Assembly: GCA_964036155.1 (NCBI GenBank)
Contig: OZ038423.1
Span: 79,995,249 to 80,059,248, forward strand
From: Diploscapter coronatus
Lineage: Eukaryota; Nematoda; Chromadorea; Rhabditida; Rhabditidae
DNA: 64,000 nt
Direction: 5' to 3'
In this document: positions 1 through 11,289 of the stretch, in pieces
Numbering within the stretch: the stretch's first letter is position 1
Layout: every line of letters begins with the position of its first letter
The notes under the pieces: generated by a model
Database searches by the model: none
Told to the model about the DNA's origin: nothing
Seen by the model: the letters and a program-made list of their open reading frames with translations, nothing else
Made by a program: the position numbers and the translations under genes

Positions 1-20
1 TGGAAGAATATCGAATTTAG

Positions 21-1049
21 CACAAAATGAATGTTACCACCCATTCTTGGAATCGACTGGAAAGCCATGCAAGTCGGATGCCGATTGTGCTTCTTCAAAG
101 GGGTTCTGTATTATGAGCATTTTCAAGAATGCCCATGTGTGCTGTCAACCAAAGCCTGGGACCGTTCAGCCACGTAAAATATTCAGATGACATGATTTAC
201 TTTTAAAATTTCTATTCCTGATAACTAAGGAACTTTCTTCTATGATGACGATTATCGACTTACACACCAATTTTCCGACTTCCTATAGTTGTCACGAGCT
301 GCTCTCCATCACCGTTTGCACTTGCCACTAAATTTTCGAGCTGGGGTGTATTGACTGAATGGCCTCTTGTATCCCACACCCATTTTTCTTTTCTCCTACC
401 TCCCTCTCCTACTCTCCCCTCAAAAAGTGCACACGGAATACAAATGGGTGTGGGTGTGGAATATAAAAGGCCGGGCTGAATAGCTTATGGCAATGCAAAT
501 TTTGATTATGACCAGTCTGTGACAAATACAGAAAATTTCGTTTTTCTTCTTCCATAGATTACATAACAAGTTTCATTCTCATCATAGGAAAAGAGTTTCA
601 ACGACTATTTTTTGAGTTTCTCAGAATGCCCGTCCGGCTATAAGTCGACTTCGATGCCTATTCTGTGCAACCCAACAGCTAACCCAAATTCTCTCAGCGA
701 ATCTTGTCCAACCGGAGAGACATGTCTCGACAGTGTTACTCAATTCACAAAGGTATTTTCCCTATTGTCAGAGATTTGATAAGCTGAGGCGAAATAATTA
801 GCGTACAAAATTGAATAACCAATATATGCACGCGTTTTTGCTGAGTTTTCCATCAAAACCATTCCTGAAACGCTCGATTTCTGTCAATGCGATTGCAAGC
901 GCCACGAACTAAAATTCGCATAAAATGCATCCTTTTGTCTCAATTGATCGCGGTCGCCAATACTAATTGATTTCTTGTTCAATTTTCATACTTCTTTGCA
1001 GGGAACATCTACGAAGATCCAGAACGCCCTTTGCTGTAAGAAGGTCTAA
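21..1049 (+). CDS. Cysteine-rich secreted protein with lustrin-type repeats (C-terminal part)
   Basis: This is the 3' end of a gene that begins left of the window. Three exons join in phase: 21-173, 625-752 and 1002-1049, with the stop at 1047-1049. The visible product has cysteine blocks of the type CxSDADCxSxxxFC...CCQPKPG, then CPSGYKSTSMPILCNP, SESCPTGETC and a final ALCC. That spacing matches the lustrin-type cysteine repeats (C..G..C..CPxGxxC..CC) common in nematode secreted proteins. No membrane segment is visible. The 450-nt intron before the second exon contains a TATA-like stretch near 461-470 that I do not interpret. The exact paralogue cannot be named from this fragment. Confidence 0.72.
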
Positions 1050-1137
1050 CTTCTAATTTCGTTTTGTGCCATACGTCATACGTCTTTCCGAGATTGTCTT
1101 TCGCTTGAAGATTCGATTTTTTTCAATTTCATTGTAA

Positions 1138-1295
1138 GGGCCCGTCCAGGCGTTAGTTGCCAATGCCATTTATAGCTTGCAACTCGCTCAAAATAACATT
1201 GAAAATCAAGAGAGCATAAGAAATACAATCGCGTTCTCTTCACTTCTTGTGCTATTCCGAGCGAGTTGCAATGCAACTAAGTATGAACGCTCCCT
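1138..1295. repeat. Imperfect inverted-repeat (MITE-like) element
   Basis: The segment folds back on itself. TTGCAACTCGCTC at 1177-1189 is the exact reverse complement of GAGCGAGTTGCAA at 1259-1271. The outer ends (AGGG...CGTTAGTTGC and GCAACTAAG...CTCCCT) also pair imperfectly. It lies between the cysteine-rich gene and the convergent membrane-protein gene. The right end CTCCCTAAG resembles the ends of the CAGACCTAGGGAG family, but the interior differs, so I do not merge them. Confidence 0.55.
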
Positions 1296-1376
1296 AAGAA
1301 ATCGATTACCAAATAAACGGCTTTGTTTCCGATGAATTTTGTTGATTATTTTTGTTCGCAATAGATTGAGTGATGA

Positions 1377-1933
1377 TTAACGTTTGCCGGCGAGAGACGC
1401 GAGATTCTGCGCAGTTTTGGCGATGTCCAGTAGGCCGTAGGCGTTCTTCTTCTCTTCATCGTAAGACAACTGCTCCTCTTTCTGCTTTCTGTAGTGCAGG
1501 AACGACGGTGTGTAGAGGTGGTCAATTGATTGAAATTATAAGCCATTTTTGGAGATCAAATATCGATAATGAGATTGTACGAATTAAGCAGATTATGATG
1601 AAGCCATAAAACCCGAAAAGCCAAATTATGTTGGAGCCGAGATCATCCTATTCTGCATTGTGTATTGGAAATTCAAATATGAAGTACAAGATGAATTGTG
1701 AAACTTTTAAGAAAACAATTCTTAACATGTGATTTTCCAACCTCGACATTTTCATCTTTCGACCGATGAGTGATGATATTGTTGATGATGTGGTAGATGG
1801 AAAAGATGAGAATTGTCAGGAACGGAAGAAACAGAGCCGCTTTGCCGATGTGACGGATCGTCTGAAAAATTGTTACCCTCTTGTAGCTAGCAGCCTCTGT
1901 TCTAACAATGAGACCTATCAAGCGATGTATCAT
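1377..1933 (-). CDS. Small membrane protein, reading frame interrupted
   Basis: I do not recognise the family. Exon 1936-1742 side: ATG at 1933-1931, 64 codons, with one strong hydrophobic segment (LFLPFLTILIFSIYHII). A second exon starting at 1647 continues in phase 0 with DDLGSNIIWLFGFYGFIIIC, a second membrane segment. Downstream, 1377 to about 1512 reads DHLYTPSFLHYRKQKEE...LASLAGKR and stops, with coding-like codon use. The two parts are in different frames, and no AG acceptor lies between them (none from about 1646 down to 1495), so the gene as written contains a one-base frame break near 1520. It is either a recent pseudogene, a sequence error, or uses an unusual splice. It starts about 160 bp after the end of the UNC-93-like gene on the same strand. 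Confidence 0.5.
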
Positions 1934-2092
1934 ACATGGGGATATGATAGACAAGTGGTTAGAAATAAGTTCGGACACACAAACAGAAAAGCACACTTTA
2001 CAAAAATACTCAAAAGGAGACTTGTGGAGCTTTAATGATCCTTCAGTATTATTTATAATCTTTTATTCTATTTATTTTATACACGTATTTAT

Positions 2093-4209
2093 TTACATAT
2101 GTTCCGAGCAACTTCCTGAGACAAATGAGTATGAAGGTGGTGGTGAGCTGGGCAGTTCTGTATCTGAAATAATTTTGAACCTCCTTAAGATTTATATAAG
2201 CACCTTTATTCTGCATCGGAGCGACTTTCCGTTTGTATGGTTTGAGCAAAAACTTCTCGAATAACACGAATGACGCTGCAGCGAAGACGGAGAAAATGAT
2301 TAGAATTAGCAAATACCATTGAAGTTCTAAATATGGTGAATAGAAGAAGGCCGCACTCGATAGACCGCACTGAATTTAAAATTTTCCCATTTCTAAATTA
2401 AAATGATAATAGTATACCTGCCAGAACTTAAATATAGCAAAGGTTTGACTACTTTTATGAGAAAATGCATCACAGAGGAGGGAGTAGATTTGAGTATTCC
2501 AGCCTAAAATATGTAATTCTAAGAAACTCATTATGAAAAAATTCCCTACAAGCATCTCCAAATCCAAGAAGAAATCCAATTGCATAGGTAACGGGCAAAT
2601 TCGGCGTCCACAAGTGTCCTGAGCTGTCGGTCTTTTCGATTGAAGCTCTCGAAGGGAAGTTCATGTAGGACAGAACGAAGCAGGCCAGGTGTATGATCGC
2701 TCCCAGAAGGACAATTTTCTCACGACCGATACGCCGAGTGTAATCACCAAGAATGCCAAAGATTAGGCCCGCTAGAAAGTACGAATTTGAAGAACTATCT
2801 CCAACTTATATTATTTGTTGGGAGATAACACGTCAATATTCAAACATTACACGCTATTCGTCTCTCGTTTCTCTTCGACACGACTCATCCTATTTCGTGT
2901 CCAAATTCGGTTTCTAATTGTTGTTGCATGAATATCGATTTTACTCTCTCCAATCGACGATACTTACCTATCATTTGACCGAGCCCAGAGGCGACCGAAT
3001 TCAAAGCCAAATACGAGTTTGTATGGTTACCCAATTGTTGCGTAAATGATATACAGGTTGGATAGATGCCTAAAGAAAATTCCACTTAGCATTTTTATCG
3101 ATTTACTTAATTTGTGCAAATTTAGATGGCAGTGTTTATATGTACGAAATTTTGCTTTGTCGTTACTTACCAGTCCAGTAGCTTTGTTCAATCCCGGTGT
3201 AGGCGAAAGCGACGGCCAACAGGAGCATTTCCTGTGTTATCAACATTCGAAACGTCGAGGCTAAAATTTTCCTTTATGCAAATAAACATGAAAAAACTAT
3301 TATACTCAGAAGTTTTCCATAGCTCTGGTTCATTTTTTTCTTTTCATATGGAGGCCTTCTGAGGAACAGCAAAATTAACGCTGCTACAACCGCCATACCG
3401 GTGAATGTTCCATATAAGATACGTACCTGCAATAATGTATCGTTGAATATGAACTCTATACATAAATGATGACTTACCGTTTTCATCGATATTTCATCCG
3501 TCGTATCTGATGAATGGAATACGATGTAGAGGAAAATCCCCGCTCCGATTAGGCTAAAATGGATAATATTATTATTCTTAAAATATTGAACAATAAAATA
3601 CCAAGTCTGCTGAAGGCCCCATAATAAAGCGCTGTTTCGACTAGTCGTTTGTTCTGTGCAATTTTGAGAAAGATACGTTCCTTGGCCAGTCCATAGAATT
3701 GCCGCTCCAAATCCAAGTAATACGCTTGTAATATAGAGGTAGGCCTCATTCAGGAATAGAAATCCAGCCTAATACTGCTAGTCTAGATGATTTTCTTGAT
3801 AAATGGCAACCTGGAAACATGCATAGCAAAGAATGCCTGCCACCATGGCAAATTTCGGTCTCAAGATATCGATGATTGGTGCGGCAGCGAAGTTTCCGAA
3901 GGTGACTGTCAAATAAATGATTGCCAGACTGAAATTAATCATTTCGTTTAAAAATTAAGCTCATTTAGAAACAACCATGATCGGAATTAAAATATCTTAT
4001 ATTTTTCAAACAACGAATTCCGACCAGTATGAATAGCACTAACCTAACCTGTAATATCCGGCATGTTTGTTAAGTTTTCCATTTGAACTTTGCGAATTGA
4101 CCACAGCTTCTTCGATGAATCCTTGACCATTGAAAGCGAAGAAATTACAGAAAAATCCAAGTCCCAACTGAATTACGTTCCAAGTTGTGGGCTCTGTTAT
4201 CCAACCCAT
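2093..4209 (-). CDS. UNC-93-like / MFSD11-type major facilitator protein
   Basis: Eleven exons join in perfect phase (4209-4049, 3928-3811, 3768-3602, 3553-3478, 3426-3306, 3260-3171, 3069-2968, 2771-2550, 2503-2418, 2369-2204, 2163-2093), giving 459 residues, close to vertebrate MFSD11. Family marks are visible: WNVIQLGLGFFCNFFAFN near the N-terminus, GFGAAILWTGQGTYLSQN followed by TSRNS, and GFLLGFGDACWNTQIYSLL late in the protein. Members are multi-pass membrane proteins; UNC-93 regulates potassium channels in worms, whereas MFSD11 function is poorly known. I chose a 40-nt last intron because it yields a proline-rich hydrophilic tail (TELPSSPPPSYSF); reading through instead adds a less plausible tail. 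The start ATG lies one base after a TTATTCCAG acceptor, suggesting spliced-leader addition. AATAAA follows the stop at once, at about 2078. Confidence 0.87.
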
Positions 4210-5301
4210 TCTGGAATAAAGGGTTTTAAAATATTTCAATAGAATAACGATCGAAATCGAACAGTTCCAGTTATCTTAATAGTTCACAAAATCGAAAATA
4301 TTCGAGAGTAATAAGTGTAATATCATAAAATCGATTTAATAGTGTCATAATAATACCTTTAAAATCAATTAATACGATATGTTCTCATAATAGTCTTGGA
4401 TATATATTCTCAATCGCCTGATAATAATTACTAGTAAAGAAAGGAAAGGAAAGTGAATTTTCGAACCTAATACCGAATTAGTAGCTCTTGGTCACATTGT
4501 TGTGCTTTATCATTTCGTATCAGTAATCAGTTTTGCATGCAACATAATCTGCTATCATTCATTTAGAAGATTGCAACTATCACTAGCTCCAACGAGCTGT
4601 ATAATTTACATCCGCACAACTAGCAATCAAAAATCTGTAAAAATTCAAAGATCATTAAGAGTGAACTCGACTTCGGTCGGCCGCTTCGCACCCTCCCCCT
4701 CGTTCAAGACTTTTGCTTCTCAAAAGTTCAAACAAAAACCAAACAATACTAAACCAAACCAAAAGCGATGCAAAATATCTCCTATCAATGAAATCTATCT
4801 TACCAATCAATACTGTATTCTTCGTATTCATATTTTCTATCCAATTAAAAAATTCAATCAATCACTTCAAATATTTCTTTGTTATCATTCAATTATCCCA
4901 TTGATGTCATTTTCGAAAATTCTTTTAAAATTTCAAGCTCCTTTTCATCCATAAAAATAGAAAAAAGAATCGACTCATCAAAAGAGAAATCACTTCTAAT
5001 AAAGACAATTGCCCAATTATCTTATCAAACCCAAACAAAATCTATACGTTGCACACCGCAGGAAAATTGCGCATCTTTCGGTGCAAACCACATCTCAATT
5101 GGATGATCACATCTCTAGATATAAGCTTGAACAAACACACTTTACAAAAATACTATCTTGTTTAGATTTAGATGAACTAAACACTGCATTTCAACAAGTC
5201 ATCTAATGTATTCAAATTTAGAAAAGATGACAGAGAAAAAGTTTATTTCAAATTTTCTACTTCCGTGAGCTCTATTAAAAAATACATGAAAGATCGGAAA
5301 T
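4210..5301. other. AT-rich intergenic spacer
   Basis: Between two minus-strand genes. Open frames here (for example 4502-4954 on plus) have poor codon structure, no splice context and no family resemblance. The 19-mer CACACTTTACAAAAATACT at about 5138 also occurs near 1992. I see no gene. Confidence 0.5.
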
Positions 5302-6702
5302 TTAAGCAGGAGCGCTATGCGGCTGGACGACGATTTCGTTTGAATGATGGCGTGGATCGAGTTCGGCACTCAGTCGTCTTTCTAATTCAATCAGCTGCCT
5401 TGATCGTCTGCTTTCAGCTCTGTCTTCGGCTTCATGAGCCACGGGATCCATCACATCAGGTTCGCGTCCATGATGTTCATGATGCTCCTGGTGTTCTTGG
5501 TGCCCATGTGATGCCCTTCTCACGATTTCCTTATCTCGATCAACTCTATCGATTGCAGGGACAAGTTCACTTGCCATCACCAGATTTCTTGGTCGTTGCG
5601 TTCCATCAATTCTTGGGATCACGCCGCTAGGACTGGCTGCTGGAGCTGGAAAAGTCAATTTTAAGAGTTGTAATTTCGCCTTTTAGCTTGATAAATAAAC
5701 AATTCTTAAGGCTGAAAGACGCTTCTACAAAGCTTCTTATTCTTCACTTTGTATTTATTCGAATTTCCCGACTACCTGGTGAAATCTCATGGGCCTTCGA
5801 CAAGTGTGCATTCGGATGAGCGGAACTCTGGTACGTCGGTGGTGCCTGCGGAACGTATCCCGAGGAAGAGGTTGTTCGGAAAAAGGCGTTAGTGTTGGGA
5901 CGAGGCACGTCAGACAGCGATGGACCAGGCACGGTGTGGATGTCAGTCACTCGATAGAATTGCTCGTAGTACATGCCAACCAGAGCGATCATAAGAAGCA
6001 GGAGTAGATCCAGAATGATCGTCAGAATCTGATAACAATTCATTTTTTGGCTGTTTGGAAACCATATGAGCCCTCAAGTCATTGCGAAATAGTGTATGGT
6101 TAGGAGAGAGTATTGGAAGGTACGGGTTTCTTTCCCCAATACTATTTCGCGTGACTTGAGGGTTTATATGGTTTACAAGTTGCCATTTTTGTTGTATTTT
6201 CAGAAAATCGATCACCATGACTGCAATTATCCTGTTGAACATCTGTCTATTGGCCTTGTCATCCACGATTGTGTACCAGATATCAATGGCCGTTGCAAGC
6301 ACGCATAAAGTAAGTGCTACTAGAAGGAGAAAGATGGTCTAAACTTTCCAAAATCTCCCAACTCATATTCACCGATTTTCAGCCTACTCCTCCTTTGGTC
6401 AGTCTGGCAGCAGTTTCCTTCCCAGCTGAGAGTCGAAAGAGCAACAGTCCGCATAATAGGATCAAAACGCAGAAAAGGAACAACATGACGAGAGTTTGCC
6501 ATCCGTGGTCCTGCAAGGAACATAGATGGTCAGGGCTGTGAATTGTGGTGGTACTTACTGAGAATATAATTTGGATGTAAATGTCTCCGTGACTCGTCCA
6601 TCGTAGTCCACAAGCTATTAGGTCTGCGATGTTGACTAGAATGGCTAGAATATTGACGAGTCCCGTAGGCGTCTTCAGATAATCAACGGCAATTAACGCC
6701 AT
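5302..6702 (-). CDS. Four-helix (MARVEL/tetraspan-like) membrane protein with His/Arg-rich tail
   Basis: Exons: 6702-6559 (MALIAVDYLKTPTG..., first helix), 6510 to about 6388 (DHGWQTLVMLFLFCVLILLC, second helix), about 6319-6216 (ALTLCVLATAIDIWYTIV, third helix), 6028-5776 (ILTIILDLLLLLMIALVG, fourth helix), then 5645-5302. The four helices and short loops resemble MARVEL-domain or related tetraspan proteins; I do not assign an orthologue. The cytoplasmic tail of roughly 190 residues carries a PGPSLSDVPRPNTNAF stretch, a histidine run (HGHQEHQEHHEHHG) and many Arg/Glu. All joins are in phase except exon 2 to 3, where the only plausible donors do not give a clean frame, so that boundary is uncertain. 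A fold-back element (6049-6184) sits in the intron between exons 3 and 4. A TTTTAG acceptor-like site lies just before the start. Confidence 0.7.
6049..6184. repeat. Fold-back element, copy 1 (intronic)
   Basis: Outer ends GGCTGTTTGGAAACC and GGTTTACAAGTTGCC are near reverse complements. Inside them, CCCTCAAGTCA pairs with TGACTTGAGGG, and GCGAAATAGTGT pairs with ATACTATTTCGC around an asymmetric loop. It shares outer ends and the GAAATAGT core with the copies at 15231-15374 and 33034-33183. It lies wholly within an intron of the four-helix membrane-protein gene. Confidence 0.75.
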
Positions 6703-7690
6703 CTTATAAGATCTAAAATCCTCTATAAAGACAAATTATCGAAGTCGTGTTTTGAGGGTGAGTTGAAATGTTCTCGGAGAAGGAAAATTCTCGGAGCATA
6801 ACAAATATATGGGTGGAGATGAAGTGCGCGCCTGGATTTGGACGAAAGAAGCTTGGAACCTAGAGAGCAGCGCTTGTTTGTGGTAACCAGGGACAAAAAT
6901 GGTGGGGAAAGGAGAAGCACACTGGAAGAATGGCTCAATAAACTGGTCCCGTGCAAAACCTTCGAGCGGAAAAGAGGGAGGAAGTCTGCCATTTCAAGCC
7001 AAATTCGAACACGTTTTCGTCCTGATTTAGTACGAAGATACTTTATTATTCAATGAAATCGATTTGAATGATATTTTGGGCCATAAGATATTGCAATTTC
7101 AGAGGGCTTTTCTTCAGAATCGATTGCAATAACTCGTGGATCCCACATTGAAATTAGACATGTGAGGAAAAAAGTTGTAAATTAGAGGAGGAAGAAACGG
7201 CTCATCAATTTCAAACTTCATATGTTCATATTTTGCACTTCCTTTTGTCATTTTCCAACTATGAATAATCCAGAAACCAATCGTCTCTTCGTCGTTTCCA
7301 TGGATCCTATTCGCCACAGCTGAAGACAAATAGGCAAAAAATAAACAACATCTCGAAAATCACAGGGTGAGCAATTTAAGAGAAAAAATCAGCGTGCGAG
7401 CGCGGATTCGCATTGCACATGAAAAATGTATCATACACTTCCAATTTTAGCAATCCTTAGAAAAAACTGCATACATGAAAGAACTTGCAGAAGAATATTT
7501 TCGAGATTTTTTGGTTGGCAAAAAAATCCGATTCTCATGGAAATTTTTGCCAGCTATAAATAGAACATAAAAATGATACATAGACAGATAAGCTCATCAA
7601 TCTAATAGAAATACCAGTTTGAGTAAAAATTTCGTTAAATAGCTGATTATGAGAAGAAAATGCTATTCTATTAAAAAAAGCATATAAGTG
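6703..7690. other. Intergenic spacer
   Basis: Between the start of the four-helix gene and the 3' end of the gab-1-like gene. A 71-codon frame at 7329-7114 on minus has moderately coding-like composition, but no homology I recognise, no signal peptide and no splice context. I do not call it. Confidence 0.45.
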
Positions 7691-10600
7691 TCATGATAAT
7701 CTGTGCACCAATAACGAATAGTACCCCCAGTATAGGATGTTGAAAATGACGAAACAAAGTGGGAATATAATCCTCGAGTATTGATCGATGACGTTGATGT
7801 CTTTTATCGTCGGAATGACCTTTTTCGCTTTCTTGCGAATATTGCTAACGGTTTGCTTCACGCTCATACCGCGTATTCGGCCCTTCTTCGACCGGATTCG
7901 GGCTCTGCAAAAATGATTCTCCCCTTTGCGAAACCTTCGGGCATTATTTCGATGAAGTTTTGAGAGAATTTGGATTTCGAAATTCAGTAAATGGAACTAC
8001 ATGTCAGGAGACCAGTGTCCGTATTCATAAACACATCGGGTGGGCCTCCCAACGCGTTTGTGAATACGGGCACAGTTCAGATGAGGTGCTTTTTCTAATG
8101 ATGATCCCCTACTTGCAACTCCTTGTCGGCATGCTAGCAATCCTTGTTCGGGCTCCCAACTCGAACGAAGTCTTCGTGTATCGGGGGTATTCGGCCATTT
8201 CGTTGTTGTTTTCATACGTTGACGTGTAGAGTTGAGCTATTGGAGATGAGGCTCGTTTTCTGAACGTTAACTTTGAAGGTCCAATCTCTATACGCCATAT
8301 TTCGAGATGCAATACCCGTGCGTAACGATGCACTCGTTGATTTCCAAAGGGGACCCTCCTTGACTAGTCGCCATTTCTGGATCTGGGGCCCTGGGATCGG
8401 ACGGGCCCTAAAAAACGAATAAAGATAAATTATGAACGAATCCAGCTTACATTGATGAATGCTGAAGAGACTCCGAAATCCCGAACATTGATTTGTCCTT
8501 CTCGGTCCTCCTTGTTCTCACCACTCAGCACAGGCCAGCCTTCTTCGCTTATCCGTTTGGATTTTCTTCCCCAATAATTGTAATTCACTGAAATAAACCA
8601 CTTTATGGCACAAGCAATGCTATTTCTACCGGCAGCATATTCCAAAAGGGCCATGAACACGAAGAAGAAACACATCACGAGGTAGATATCGATAGATTTG
8701 ACGTAGGAAATTCGGGGCAACGACTGTCGGACTCCAGTGGAAATTGTAGTCTGGAAGCATTATTATTTACAGATGATAAATATCAATATAACGCAGCTAT
8801 CGTACCATGGTGAGAACGGTCGTGATTCCTAGTGCCACGCGTGCCGAGGTGGCCTCGTGGTTAATCCTGGGATCGTTAAATTTTCATCGGATTTTAAGAA
8901 ATTTGCCCACCAGAAGCTGACCCATGATAGGGCTACGATGAGTATACAGGGAAGGTAGGTTTGAAAGATGAAGTACCCAACGGCTCGTTTCAATTGGAAC
9001 ACCAGGGATAATCGTTGATATGATCCAGTGGCAGTGGTGACGATCCTGTCCAAAGTCTGATATCGGTCGATCGAGAATTGAGGCACATCAGCCTCTTCGA
9101 CTCCGTGTACGGCAAGAGGCTGATTCCATTTCATCAGAACCTCGGATGTCGTGTAGCCATCTTTTAATTTCGTACGATGAAAGAAAGTTTCTCCGAACGC
9201 TTACATGACTCAATTTCGACGGTGCAATTCTGTGAGTCCAGCGGGAAGTTGTGCAAGTCCATTGAGCAAGATAAAGTCGAGGTAAGTCTAGCATTTTGTT
9301 GGTCAAAAATGATAACAGAATCTTGTGAAACCACCTCATCCCATAAGCGATCTTCCCGTCGGAACTGATCCTCAACATTTTGTTCTGCTCGGTAACTTCG
9401 TGCAGAAAAGAATGCTTGTCGTTCGCCAGGAATGTGTCCGGAACCCAAATATGCCTGAGAAAACATCATCAGAATAAAATTATCGTGAACAAATTTTACT
9501 GCGCAAACTCGCCGCTCAATGTGATCTCTGAAAAATCGTCGCTTTGAAATGAGAGTCGCTCGTCTCTCCAATACTGGTGCAGGTACATAGTCAGAGTGTA
9601 GTCCTGAAGGAAAATTTTTGAATGATTCTCTTTAAAGATTGTTTGTACCATGTCGACTTCTGAGATTGAATCGAATGAAGCTATGATGATATCCATAGTG
9701 AGCAGAAGAGCATCACCTGAGTTTATGGCTTTTTCAAGATATTTTCTTTCGATTTAGAGATTTTTGTCCACTTTCCAATTTGCCAAGTATAATTGGAACA
9801 GTTGAAACAATTTGTAGCAATTTTCATTCGTCTTGAATGGCATTTCCATGAAGGAAATTGAAAAAAAACTTCAGAAAAGAAGCCAAGGAAGAGGAACAAA
9901 GACAAGGCAGACACACACACACACATGCACAAGAATAGAAGATCTATTCACCGCCCCCAAGGGATACGATGTCCGCATAGATTTCTGCGCTCCTTGTTGC
10001 CGCCATGCCAAGACCCTTGCTATATTGATCAGTGAATTCCGAAGCTCTGTCATCACTACGAAGGAATGAGGGAATGAAAAACACGAGAAATCATCATATG
10101 ACTGGGAAAAAACCGCTTCAAAAATCTACGAATTGTAAGTTGTAGGACGCGACAAATCTGTCCATAGAGGTGTCATTCAGACTCTAGAAATTCTTCCAGA
10201 AAATCTAGCTGCACTAATGAAACAATTCGTGTCTTGGTAAATCTATCGAACGCAGACGATACTGTTATCACTCAAGTTTTAGCAAAACTCCACTAAATTC
10301 TGCTCTGTATAGCCATTTTTTACTGATACAAATTCTTGTCATTCTGTTCTAAAACTCGAATCGAATTCCGAAATTTCCTGAGCATGTGGCAAATTCACCA
10401 GACAAAAGAATTTGGAGTGCACAAATTTTGATTTCCTGTCGAAGAAAAAGTAAAGACAATTGACTTTGTGACTCGAATAAAGTCGTTTGCTGATGCAAGA
10501 GGAGCATCGAGTAAAGGAACGAGGAAGAAATTTAGAATTGATGAAGAATTGAAGCAAAAAATCACGTGAAAGAAAATTCAAGAACGCTCTAGAAAGGATA

Positions 10601-11289
10601 AGATTCATAAAATAGAATATGTTAGTCCAGTTTTCATTTGATTAGAAAATCTTGAAAGTAGCATAAATGAACGCCTACGTTTGACTATCCTAGAATAATT
10701 ATGCCTTGCAAAGAGTGATAATAGAGCTGATCTTCACAGACTGATATTCATCTTTTGAACAAGTATAGAATCTGAAGAACGCAGACACAGTTTTATGTCA
10801 TATGAGATCCACCTCTTATCTCTCCAAATCTAAATCCAAAGTTGACCAGACATATTCGCTATTTTGACACATGACAAATATCTCAAAATATAGCGCTGAA
10901 TTCAGATTGGGATATTTTAGCGATGATGCGCTGCTATTATGGCACTTTTTGGAGTTGAAAATCTATGATATTCTCAAATGTTTAGCCGATTTCGAGAATA
11001 AAATTATTTTTTTGAATATGGAAAAAAAAAACCTCCAAAAGCGGGACGTAGTCGGATATCGTAATCAGTGAGAAGCTGGTTGAGCAGGGCACTTGCATTC
11101 CGATATCTCCCAGTCCCGTTGCTGTTGCTCTTCTTCAGATCCGTCGATTTAGCAATGTCGATCCTTAAAGGAAAAACAAGAGCTTGATTGCAAACAATTG
11201 ATTTACTTATTGATGTCAGTAGAGCAAATGAACAAGATTGTCGAGGCGAAAAAGACGATTCTGGTCAACAGCAAACGGCGTCGTTTCAT
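7691..11289 (-). CDS. gab-1: GABA-A receptor beta-type subunit (gab-1-like)
   Basis: Twelve exons join in phase: 11289-11207, 11163-11033, 9716-9649, 9603-9500, 9454-9335, 9287-9205, 9160-8911, 8866-8806, 8750-8630, 8587-8451, 8407-8316 and 7904-7691, giving 487 residues. Order: signal peptide ([19 protein letters not shown]), ligand-binding domain beginning [40 protein letters not shown], the cys-loop [15 protein letters not shown], then four helices. The M1-M2 region reads [22 protein letters not shown] before M2 is typical of anion-selective channels. M3 is followed by NYNYWGR, then a basic intracellular loop and M4 ([18 protein letters not shown]). It should form an inhibitory chloride channel with other subunits at the plasma membrane. 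The symbol rests on recalled similarity to C. elegans GAB-1. A hairpin sits in the last intron, and an orphan coding-like segment (9952-10055) in the long second intron. A TTTTCAG site lies upstream of the start near 11315. Confidence 0.9.
8016..8072. repeat. Short hairpin in the last gab-1 intron
   Basis: TGTCCGTATTCATAAACAC (8016-8034) pairs with GCGTTTGTGAATACGGGCA (8054-8072) with four mismatches, leaving a 19-base G/C-rich loop. It lies in the 411-nt intron between 8315 and 7905. It may be the remnant of a small inverted-repeat transposon. Confidence 0.6.
9952..10055 (-). other. Orphan coding-like segment inside gab-1 intron 2
   Basis: The segment is bounded by a CGTAG acceptor-like site and a GGCG|GTGAAT donor-like site. 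Read to fit the downstream exon, it gives [20 protein letters not shown] and on to IVSLGG with coding-like codons. Its 3' phase fits exon 3. Its 5' phase does not fit exon 2, so including it between exons 2 and 3 would break the frame. It could be part of an alternative 5' end or chance. Confidence 0.3.

Noticed and set aside
1992..2010. 19-mer CACACTTTACAAAAATACT repeated at about 5138
   Set aside because: Flanks do not align, so I treat it as chance or a minimal relic in AT-rich DNA.
4502..4954. 150-codon open frame on plus
   Set aside because: AT-rich, Ser/Asn/Lys/Gln-heavy with poor codon structure; looks like random open DNA.
7114..7329. 71-codon open frame on minus
   Set aside because: Composition is passable, but there is no homology, signal peptide or splice context.
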